A stretch of DNA of 64,000 nt from Flavobacterium chungbukense (GTDB taxonomy: Bacteria; Bacteroidota; Bacteroidia; Flavobacteriales; Flavobacteriaceae). Below the pieces are notes generated by a model. That model made no database searches. It saw only the letters and a program-made list of their open reading frames with translations, and was not told the origin of the DNA. Location of the stretch: NCBI RefSeq assembly GCF_020805785.1, contig NZ_JAJGZV010000012.1, positions 1-64,000 of the forward strand. The letters are read 5' to 3'. Made by a program: the position numbers and the translations under genes. Positions 49,024-56,117 of this stretch are shown here, piece by piece (the stretch's first letter is position 1; each line of letters starts with the position of its first letter).

Positions 49024-49755
49024 ATGAAACTAACAAATAAAAGTACCATTGGCGAAATCGTAGCAGATGATTTCAGAACGGCAGCTGTTTTTACAAAATA
49101 CCATATCGATTTTTGCTGTAAAGGATATAGAACCATTGAAGAAGTCTGCAAAAAGAGAGATATCGACGAAGCTATTTTAATTGAATACATCCTAGATGCA
49201 AAGGGAAGCACTGTTAATCAATCTTTTGATTATAAAACATGGCCTGTTGATGTTATAGCAGATTATCTGACGAAAACACATCATAGATATATTAACGAAA
49301 AAGCGCCTATAATTCTTCAATATTTAAACAAATTATCTGGTGTTCAAGGAGCAATTCATCCCGAACTTCATGAAATACATACTATTTTTTCTAAATCTTA
49401 TTTAGACCTAAAAGCGCATTTGAAAAGAGAAGAAATGGTTGTTTTTCCTTTCATTATAAAAATGAAAAATGCTCAAAACAATGGAAATTATTTAGATACG
49501 CCCCCTTTTTTAAGTATTGAAAATCCGATTGCAACATTAAAAGAAGACCATGAAATAGAAAGCAAACGTTTTAGACGAATTGCGGCTTTAACCAACAATT
49601 ATACTCCTCCAATAGAATCTTGCAATACATACAAAGTAGCTTTTGCAATGCTGGAAGAATTTGAAAAAGATTTACGAAAACATATTCATTTAGAGAATAA
49701 TATTCTGTTTCCAAAAGCAATCGAACTCGAAAAAACTTTTGAAAAAGCACTATAA
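49024..49755 (+). CDS. ric: Iron-sulfur cluster repair di-iron protein (RIC/ScdA/YtfE)
   Basis: 243 residues. N-terminal ScdA_N/DUF542 domain (about 1-65) with the conserved FCCKGYRT Cys pair, then a hemerythrin-like di-iron domain with HHRYINEKAPIILQ, HPELHEIHTIF, HLKREEMVVFPFI, DHEIESKRFRRI and HIHLENNILFPKA supplying the His/Glu ligands. RIC proteins restore Fe-S clusters damaged by nitric oxide or oxidants. Placement between nadB and nrdD, whose products contain or need Fe-S or radical chemistry, supports that role. Confidence 0.94.
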   Translation: MKLTNKSTIGEIVADDFRTAAVFTKYHIDFCCKGYRTIEEVCKKRDIDEAILIEYILDAKGSTVNQSFDYKTWPVDVIADYLTKTHHRYINEKAPIILQYLNKLSGVQGAIHPELHEIHTIFSKSYLDLKAHLKREEMVVFPFIIKMKNAQNNGNYLDTPPFLSIENPIATLKEDHEIESKRFRRIAALTNNYTPPIESCNTYKVAFAMLEEFEKDLRKHIHLENNILFPKAIELEKTFEKAL

Positions 49756-49767
49756 ATAAATTTTAGG

Positions 49768-51891
49768 ATGGAAAAATATGTAATAAAACGCAATGGAGAT
49801 TATAAGCCTTTTGAAGCTTACAAAATTCAGGATGCTATTCAAAAAGCTTTTCAAAGTGTCAATAAACCTTTCGATAAAAAGATTTACAAAATTGTGATTT
49901 CTGGTTTGGAAGTTAAATATTCATGGCCAGTCGAAGAAATTCAGGATATAATTGAACGAGTTCTTTTTGAAAATGGCTATTTCCAAACCATGCGTTCGTT
50001 TATTATTTACCGTCATACCCGAAAATTACAACGCGAACATATTAACGGTTTAAATGATGATACGACTTACATAGACAGTACGCAAACTGTTGAAGAATAT
50101 ATTAATCAGTCTGATTGGCGAATTAATGCGAATGCCAATATTTCATATTCAAATGCTGGATTAGTAAGCAATACTGCTGGAAAAATTATTGCCAATTATT
50201 GGTTGGATAAAATATACAATAAAGAAGAAGGTTCTGCTCACAGGAATGGCGACATACACATTCATGATTTGGATTGTCTTACCGGATACTGCGCTGGTTG
50301 GAGCCTACGAGTGCTATTAAATGAAGGTTTTAATGGCGTTCGCGGACGTGTCGAGAGCAGACCTCCTTCTCATTTTAGAGAAGCTTTGGGACAAATGGCT
50401 AATTTTTTGGGAATTTTGCAAAGTGAATGGGCTGGCGCTCAAGCTTTCAGTTCGTTTGACACCTATTTGGCACCTTATGTTTTTAAAGATCAGCTTACTT
50501 ATGAAGAAGTTTTAAAAGCAATTAGAAGTTTTGTTTACAATTTGAATGTACCAGCTCGTTGGGGACAATCGCCTTTTACAAATATTACTTTGGATTGGAA
50601 TGTTCCTGAAGATTTAAAAGAACAAATTCCGACACAAAATAACGATCATTTATTCGCTAAAATAAAAGATAAAAACTTACTTGATGAAGCTCAAAAAAGA
50701 GGCGTTGAAAAACTAACCAATTTAAAATATGCCGATTTTCAGCAGGAAATGAACCTCATCAATAAAGCGTATTATACGATTATGACTGAAGGAGATGCCA
50801 ACGGACAGCCCTTTACGTTTCCAATTCCGACGGTAAATATTACAGAAGATTTTGACTGGAATGGAGAAAATGTCAATTTGCTATTTGAAAATACAGCTAA
50901 AATTGGTTCGTCATATTTTCAGAATTTTATTGGAAGCCAATATATTTTGGATGAAAAAGGAAATCGAATCGAAAATCCAGAAGCATACAAACCCAATGCG
51001 GTTAGAAGTATGTGCTGCCGATTACAGCTCGATTTAAGAGAGTTATTAAAACGAGGAAACGGGCTTTTTGGAAGTGCAGAAATGACGGGAAGCATTGGCG
51101 TTGTTACGATTAACATGGCACGTTTGGGATTTCTGCATCGAGGAAATATCATCAATTTGTTTGCTCATTTGGATGAATTATTGAAAATCGCCAAGTCGAC
51201 TTTAGAGAAAAAAAGAGTCTTTATTCAGCAAATGTACGATCGCGGATTGTATCCATACACAAAACGTTATTTGGAACATTTTAGAAATCATTTTTCGACA
51301 ATTGGCGTAAACGGAATGAACGAAATGGTAATTAATTTTTCTGAAGGAAAACAGAATATTACATGTAGTTCAGGAATTCATTTTGCTACCGAAATTCTAG
51401 ATCATATTCGTTTAAGAATGAAAGAGTTTCAAGAAGAAACGGGAAATCTTTACAATCTTGAAGCCACTCCCGCCGAAGGAACAACGTATCGTTTTGCAAA
51501 AGAAGACAAAAAGCGTTTCCCAGATATTTTGCAAGCGGGACAAAACGAAAACATTTATTACACCAATAGTTCCCAGATTCCGGTAGATTATACCGACGAT
51601 CCTTTTGAGGCTTTATTGCTTCAGGACGAATTACAATGTAAATATACTGGCGGTACGGTTTTGCATCTTTATATGAGAGAAAAAATAAGCAGCCCAGAAG
51701 CTTGTAAAAACTTCGTGAAAAAAGTTTTAACCAATTTCAAACTGCCTTACATAACCGTAACACCAATTTTCAGCATTTGCCCAATTCATGGTTATTTGAA
51801 CGGAGAACATGAATATTGCCCGAAATGTGATGAAATTTTACTTCAAAAAAACAATCAAAAACACTTGGCTTATGAAAACAAAAACGCATAA
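49768..51891 (+). CDS. nrdD: Anaerobic ribonucleoside-triphosphate reductase, large part (no glycyl-radical motif)
   Basis: 707 residues. An N-terminal ATP-cone (YVIKRNGDYKPFEAYKIQDA) is followed by the ten-stranded barrel (DIHIHDLDCLTGYCAGWSL, GQSPFTNITLDW, EMTGSIGVVTINMARLG). The tail carries the zinc ligands Cys671, His674, Cys684 and Cys687 (CPIHG...CPKC). The protein then stops after QKNNQKHLAYENKNA, before the RV-x-GY glycyl-radical motif that ends normal NrdD proteins. That motif lies on the overlapping ORF 51872-52039. It starts 13 bp after ric with AGGATGG around the ATG. Confidence 0.93.
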   Translation: MEKYVIKRNGDYKPFEAYKIQDAIQKAFQSVNKPFDKKIYKIVISGLEVKYSWPVEEIQDIIERVLFENGYFQTMRSFIIYRHTRKLQREHINGLNDDTTYIDSTQTVEEYINQSDWRINANANISYSNAGLVSNTAGKIIANYWLDKIYNKEEGSAHRNGDIHIHDLDCLTGYCAGWSLRVLLNEGFNGVRGRVESRPPSHFREALGQMANFLGILQSEWAGAQAFSSFDTYLAPYVFKDQLTYEEVLKAIRSFVYNLNVPARWGQSPFTNITLDWNVPEDLKEQIPTQNNDHLFAKIKDKNLLDEAQKRGVEKLTNLKYADFQQEMNLINKAYYTIMTEGDANGQPFTFPIPTVNITEDFDWNGENVNLLFENTAKIGSSYFQNFIGSQYILDEKGNRIENPEAYKPNAVRSMCCRLQLDLRELLKRGNGLFGSAEMTGSIGVVTINMARLGFLHRGNIINLFAHLDELLKIAKSTLEKKRVFIQQMYDRGLYPYTKRYLEHFRNHFSTIGVNGMNEMVINFSEGKQNITCSSGIHFATEILDHIRLRMKEFQEETGNLYNLEATPAEGTTYRFAKEDKKRFPDILQAGQNENIYYTNSSQIPVDYTDDPFEALLLQDELQCKYTGGTVLHLYMREKISSPEACKNFVKKVLTNFKLPYITVTPIFSICPIHGYLNGEHEYCPKCDEILLQKNNQKHLAYENKNA

Positions 51892-52039
51892 AGTTTTAAC
51901 AGAACACAAAAACGAAAGAAGCAAATGTTTGGTTTACACCCGCGTAATGGGATATCACAGACCTGTGGAAAGTTTTAATATCGGAAAAAAAGGTGAACAC
52001 CAACAACGCAAACATTTCGAAGAAAGCATTATCTATTAA
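51872..52039 (+). CDS. Detached NrdD glycyl-radical domain (55 aa)
   Basis: 55 residues in the +1 frame relative to nrdD, starting at an ATG inside the last seven codons of nrdD (GCTTATGAAAAC) and overlapping it by 20 bases. It contains SKCLVYTRVMGYHRPVESF then NIGKKGEHQQRKHFEE. RVMGY with candidate radical Gly27 is the class III ribonucleotide-reductase motif, and RPVxxFNxGKKxE is the tail seen in full-length NrdD. Either it is a true separate subunit or a frameshift joins it to NrdD. An orderly start and conserved end favour a working product. Confidence 0.78.
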   Translation: MKTKTHKVLTEHKNERSKCLVYTRVMGYHRPVESFNIGKKGEHQQRKHFEESIIY

Positions 52040-52709
52040 AGGAATATTTAGCCTCACGCCTTTTACTTTATTAGATTATCCGCATAAAACGGCCTGCATA
52101 GTGTGGTTTGCAGGCTGTAACATGCGGTGTTTATATTGCTACAATCCTGATATTGTTTTAGGAAAAGGAAAAATAGATTTTGAAACTGTTTTGAATTTTC
52201 TTAAAACCCGAAAAGGATTGTTGGACGGAGTAGTTTTAAGCGGCGGTGAATGTACTTTACATCATAAAATAATTGATTTTATAAAAGAAATCAAAACAAT
52301 GGGATTTGCAGTTAAAATAGACACCAATGGCTCAAACCCGAAAATATTGAATAGCCTGGTTCGTAATCGATTAATTGATTATGTCGCGTTAGATTATAAA
52401 AGTCTTCCTCATACCTTTAAAAAACTAACGCAATCAGGCTTATTTTCTGAATTTGAAGTAAGTTTAAATCTTTTAATTCAGTCAAATATCCCGTTTGAAG
52501 TGCGTACTACTTTTCATTCCTCTTTAATTTCAGAAGACGATTTTGTGAAGATGATTGAATATTTAGAAACTCAAAATTTTGAAGGAAATTATTATGTTCA
52601 GCACTTTGTAAATAATGTGCCAACACTTTCAGAATTAGACAATTCGAATAAAGAAATCAGGCTTAAAAACTTCTCTACCCCAAAAATAAAAATTATTTTT
52701 AGAGAGTAA
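51993..52709 (+). CDS. nrdG: Anaerobic ribonucleotide-reductase activating protein
   Basis: 238 residues from GTG 51993. A radical SAM activase with cluster motif CNMRCLYC (Cys42, Cys46, Cys49), preceded by SLTPFTLLDYPHKTACIVWFAGC as in the NrdG2 (PflA-like, about 230 aa) group. VVLSGGECTLHHKI, KIDTNGSNPKIL and VALDYKSLP follow. It generates the glycyl radical on NrdD using SAM. No ATG is available upstream of the motif, so GTG with a 47-base overlap of the small ORF is the best start. The shared reading shows tight co-expression. Confidence 0.9.
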   Translation: MNTNNANISKKALSIKGIFSLTPFTLLDYPHKTACIVWFAGCNMRCLYCYNPDIVLGKGKIDFETVLNFLKTRKGLLDGVVLSGGECTLHHKIIDFIKEIKTMGFAVKIDTNGSNPKILNSLVRNRLIDYVALDYKSLPHTFKKLTQSGLFSEFEVSLNLLIQSNIPFEVRTTFHSSLISEDDFVKMIEYLETQNFEGNYYVQHFVNNVPTLSELDNSNKEIRLKNFSTPKIKIIFRE

Positions 52710-52730
52710 CAACCTTAAAATGAATTCATT

Positions 52731-53177
52731 ATGAGCACACATCATTTCGTTTTAATAATTCATCTTTTGGCGGCCACGGTTTGGGTTGGCGGACATTTAT
52801 TGTTGGCCATTTGTTATTTGCCAACAGCGTTAAGAAAAAAAGATCCGCATATTATTTTAAGTTTTGAAAAGAAATTTGAAGTTCTCGGAATGTCTTCTCT
52901 TGCTTTATTAATTATTACAGGAATCTGGATGGCGTATGATTTTGGCATTACCATTGAAACCTGGTTTGCCTTTAAAAGTGGATTTGAAAAAGTGATTTCA
53001 ATAAAATTGATTTTGCTTTTCTGTACTTTCTTCTGCGCAATCTGTGCACAGTTTTATGTGATTCCGAATTTGAATGAAAAGAATATTAACAGAATTGCTC
53101 TGATTATTATTTCGGTTACTTCTATTGGGGTCGCAATGTTGGTTTTAGGATCAACGCTTCGTTATGGCGGGATTTGA
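52731..53177 (+). CDS. CopD-like membrane protein
   Basis: 148 residues with four TM segments. It opens with HHFVLIIHLLAATVWVGGHLLL, whose histidines (His4, His5, His11, His22-type) fit the heme or copper ligation seen in CopD/DUF2269-like proteins. Related four-TM proteins often sit near respiratory or nitric-oxide genes. It closes the run nadA-nadB-ric-nrdD-nrdG with 21 bp from nrdG. The last 27 bases overlap the 3-prime end of a minus-strand gene. Confidence 0.75.
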   Translation: MSTHHFVLIIHLLAATVWVGGHLLLAICYLPTALRKKDPHIILSFEKKFEVLGMSSLALLIITGIWMAYDFGITIETWFAFKSGFEKVISIKLILLFCTFFCAICAQFYVIPNLNEKNINRIALIIISVTSIGVAMLVLGSTLRYGGI

Positions 53178-53555
53178 TTTGTATCGCTTACTTTTTATTA
53201 AATATTCATCTGCCATTCTTCTTGTTTCTTTGTCTAAAAATTTTTCATTTGTGGTTAGAATATCATAAACATCATAAGAAGCTACTTTATAATTGTATTT
53301 GTTTGACATTATCAATGCATAATAAAGAAATCCTGTAAATTTTTGTTCGCCGATATAATGAATGGCTTTTAATTCATTATAAGCTAAAGTATCTCCTTTG
53401 CTCATAACAAGATTATCCAAGCTGTCCATCAATTTTTTATTCTCGAGTTTTCTTCGAAAATAACTAGCAGAATTATCATCTGTTACAATTACAGCATTGT
53501 TCTTTTTATTACAAGAAATTAGCAACAAAATTAAAATGACAAGGTTCCATTTCAT
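53151..53555 (-). CDS. Hypothetical lipoprotein (134 aa)
   Basis: 134 residues. Lipoprotein-type start MKWNLVILILLLISC with Cys15, then a helical, charged domain (SYFRRKLENKKLMDSLDNLVMSKGD, HYIGEQKFTGFLYYALIMSNKYNYKVASYDVYDIL). Not recognised. Its 3-prime end overlaps the copD-like gene by 27 bases tail to tail. An Imm33-like gene lies 31 bp upstream on the same strand. Confidence 0.65.
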   Translation of the reverse strand: MKWNLVILILLLISCNKKNNAVIVTDDNSASYFRRKLENKKLMDSLDNLVMSKGDTLAYNELKAIHYIGEQKFTGFLYYALIMSNKYNYKVASYDVYDILTTNEKFLDKETRRMADEYLIKSKRYKSNPAITKR

Positions 53556-53586
53556 CGATTGATCTATTTAAAGTACTTTGCTACTT

Positions 53587-53946
53587 TTATTTATATTCAA
53601 GTAAAGACAAATCTTCCCACACATCTACGTAATTCCCATTTTCTGCAATTAAAAATCTATTTCCAGGCGCTAATCCTAAATAAGGCAAAAGTACTGGACA
53701 ATATTCCTCTAAGTGAGAAGCATGTAAGGGCTTAAAGAAATCATCATCTTCAGAATAATCTCCAGCCCAGATATACCAGCCATTTGTACCGTTTTCCACA
53801 CGAAGTCTTAGTGCGTGAATTGGCATTTCATAGTTTTTCTCAATTATATTTAGTGAGATTCCAACTTTTAGATGTAACTCGCAAGTTTCAAATTTACTTC
53901 CGTATTTATTACAAATTTGTTTTTGAATTTCGATTAATTTACTCAT
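53587..53946 (-). CDS. Imm33-like domain protein
   Basis: 119 residues. The central part NGTNGWYIWAGDYSEDDDFF, then KPLHASHLEEYCPVLLPYLGLAPGNRFLI and YVDVWEDLSLLE match my memory of the Imm33/DUF2185-type domain used as immunity to polymorphic toxins. No signal peptide. No toxin gene is adjacent, so it may be a solitary member used otherwise. The name is tentative. Confidence 0.55.
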   Translation of the reverse strand: MSKLIEIQKQICNKYGSKFETCELHLKVGISLNIIEKNYEMPIHALRLRVENGTNGWYIWAGDYSEDDDFFKPLHASHLEEYCPVLLPYLGLAPGNRFLIAENGNYVDVWEDLSLLEYK

Positions 53947-54024
53947 CCTTATTGGTTCATTTACAAAATGAAAAATATTCTAATTTTACATTTATAAACA
54001 AATATAGGCAAAACGAATAATCAA

Positions 54025-54756
54025 TTATAAACTCCCAAAAGTCTTTCTATATTTATCCATCACCGTTTTAAACAAATCCTTATTTGAAGGCGGCGAAAGC
54101 ACAATTGCTCTTGAGCCAGAATTTATAGATTGTTCGATACTGTGTAAACTTTTTCCACCTGTTGCCATTACTGGAAAATCTGGAAATTTATCGGCAATTT
54201 CTTTTACAATTTTACTCGTATTTGCTCCACCAGAAACGTGAAAAATAGCAACTCCAGCATCGATTTTTCCTTTGAGAAAATCATAATCGGAAGAAGTAAC
54301 GGTTGCTATAATCGGTAAAGAAACTTTCTCTCTAATTTTTTTAATGTCTTTATTCTCAAACGGAATATTGACAATAATTCCCGCCGCGCCAACTTCTTCA
54401 GCATAAATCGCCATTTCTAGTGATTTTTTACCTTTGGTTGTTCCGCCGCCAACACCGCAGACAATTGGTTTTCCTGCAAAATCAATCAACGTTTTGATGA
54501 TTTTTGGTGAAGGTGGAAAAGGATAAACCGCTAGAATTGCATCGGCATCGTTATTTTCGATAAGTGCCATATCTGTAGAAAAAAGAAAAGACTTTATATT
54601 TTCATTTTTCAGCAATAAACCTTGACAATTTCCACCAATTATTTCTGGTGTTGTCAATGCTTTATTTATCGTTTTATTCCTTTTGAATAATCTTTCCCAA
54701 AGAGAAACTTTCTTTTTGCTTGCCCAAAATGAGTCTAAATTTAAGTTGATCTGCAT
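54025..54756 (-). CDS. TIM-barrel protein of unknown function
   Basis: 243 residues. The second half is a clear alpha/beta barrel: PIVCGVGGGTTKGKKSLEMAIYAEEVGAAGIIVNIPF, LPIIATVTSSDYDFLKGKIDAGVAIFHVSGG and VMATGGKSLHSIEQSINSGSRAIVLSPPS. The GG-rich loops resemble the phosphate-binding loops of KDPG aldolase, NanE or glycerol-1-phosphate synthase relatives. No signal peptide. A specific activity cannot be assigned. It starts 11 bases into conserved frame QINLNLDSFW and stands alone on its strand. Confidence 0.7.
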   Translation of the reverse strand: MQINLNLDSFWASKKKVSLWERLFKRNKTINKALTTPEIIGGNCQGLLLKNENIKSFLFSTDMALIENNDADAILAVYPFPPSPKIIKTLIDFAGKPIVCGVGGGTTKGKKSLEMAIYAEEVGAAGIIVNIPFENKDIKKIREKVSLPIIATVTSSDYDFLKGKIDAGVAIFHVSGGANTSKIVKEIADKFPDFPVMATGGKSLHSIEQSINSGSRAIVLSPPSNKDLFKTVMDKYRKTFGSL

Positions 54757-54900
54757 GGCCGTAATTTTTACATTTCGACCAAATGTAGAACATTGAAATT
54801 TATTTTATTTACAAAATATAAAGGGAAAATTACATTTTGTAATGAGTTAAGGAAAATTTGTAGTGAAATATAGAAAGTCATTTTTATAAACCTTTAGAAC

Positions 54901-54935
54901 AAAAAAAATCGCAAAGCCAAAGACATTTGCGATTT
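54901..54935 (-). terminator. Terminator after the PepSY reductase gene
   Basis: AAATCGCAAA (54906-54915) and TTTGCGATTT (54926-54935) are exact 10-bp arms. On the minus strand eight or so T residues follow, about 30 bases past the stop. Confidence 0.82.
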
Positions 54936-54963
54936 ATATTTTTTTAAAAAAAACTTCCAACTT

Positions 54964-56061
54964 TTAACTCTTAACCTTTTTTCCTTTAGACTTCTTCCCT
55001 TTCTTCCACCAAATAATAAATCCAGTAATGGGTAAAGAAGCTCCAATTAAACTAACCAAACTCCAGATTATTTTTCCAATAAGACCAAAGAAAACACCTG
55101 TATGTAAATCGTGATTACTGGCTTCATAAACGTCGGCAGCATTATTGTCTTTGTATAATTTAGTTCTAAGCATTTGCCCTGTTTTACCATCAAAGAAAAT
55201 AGTGTTTTGGTTTCTTGCCCATTTATTCGGATATATCATTCTTAATCGAAGTTCGCCGGTTTTTCTAATCGAAAAAGAAACTGAAGTTGCGCCAGGATAT
55301 TTTGCATTGGCATTTTCGTAAATAGTATGGTAACGAACGGGAATTGTTGTCGAATTGATTTTAGCATTAGAAACTATTTCATCTCCTTTTCTGAGCTTAC
55401 TTCCTGTGACTAAACTCACTCCCTTTTTGACGGTATCATATCTAAAATAAGTTCCCGAAAAAGCAATTAAAAGCAAAAAAATGGAAGCGTAAAATCCTAA
55501 CACCTGATGCAGATCAAAATTGACTCTTTTAAAAGAACCGCCCCATTTTATTTTTAAAGATTGTTTAAGTAAGCGCCTTTGGTTTGGAAACCATAAAATC
55601 AAACCCGTAATCAACATTATGATGAAAATGACAACGGACCAACCTTGAATAAACTCCCCAACTTCGCCCAATAATAAAGTTCGATGTATTTCTAAAACCG
55701 TATTTAACCAATCTGAACCTTGCTGGTTGATTAAACTTCCATCGTACGGATTAAAATAGTACGTCTTTTTCTTTTTGGTAGAAATTTCGACCGTTGCATT
55801 TGGCTCTTCTCTATTTATTTTTAAAGCCGTAATTTTCTGTTTAGGTTCAAGACGTTCATAATTTTCAATAATCGTTTTTAAACCAATAAATGGCTTTTCC
55901 TGAACGGGAACATGCAGATATTCTTTCTGTGAAAAATCACGAATTTCTTCTTCAAAAACATAAAGAAATCCAGTAATGCTTATTATAAAAACAATGAGGC
56001 CCGATGCTAAACCGAGCCACAAATGTATTTGCCTAATTGTATTCTTGAAACCTTTGGTCAT
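54964..56061 (-). CDS. PepSY-associated TM protein (siderophore/iron reductase-like)
   Basis: 365 residues from ATG 56061. A TTG three codons upstream is possible. Inner-membrane protein with four TM segments and periplasmic PepSY domains: RQIHLWLGLASGLIVFIISITGFLYVFEEEI at the start with conserved His, LEIHRTLLLGEVGEFIQGWSVV, FDLHQVLGFYASIFLLLIAFSGTYF and NHDLHTGVFFGLIGKIIWSLVSL. This PiuB/FoxB-like group reduces ferric siderophores after uptake. It is 56 bp downstream of a TonB siderophore receptor gene on the same strand, a common pairing. Confidence 0.88.
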   Translation of the reverse strand: MTKGFKNTIRQIHLWLGLASGLIVFIISITGFLYVFEEEIRDFSQKEYLHVPVQEKPFIGLKTIIENYERLEPKQKITALKINREEPNATVEISTKKKKTYYFNPYDGSLINQQGSDWLNTVLEIHRTLLLGEVGEFIQGWSVVIFIIMLITGLILWFPNQRRLLKQSLKIKWGGSFKRVNFDLHQVLGFYASIFLLLIAFSGTYFRYDTVKKGVSLVTGSKLRKGDEIVSNAKINSTTIPVRYHTIYENANAKYPGATSVSFSIRKTGELRLRMIYPNKWARNQNTIFFDGKTGQMLRTKLYKDNNAADVYEASNHDLHTGVFFGLIGKIIWSLVSLIGASLPITGFIIWWKKGKKSKGKKVKS

Positions 56062-56117
56062 AATTTGCAATAAAATCCAAATGTAGATAATCTCATTTAA
56101 ATGAAAGATTTATAATC

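Noticed and set aside
53587..53946. Toxin-immunity cassette around the Imm33-like gene
   Set aside because: No neighbouring toxin, adaptor or secretion gene is present, and the flanking proteins are a small lipoprotein and a TIM-barrel protein.
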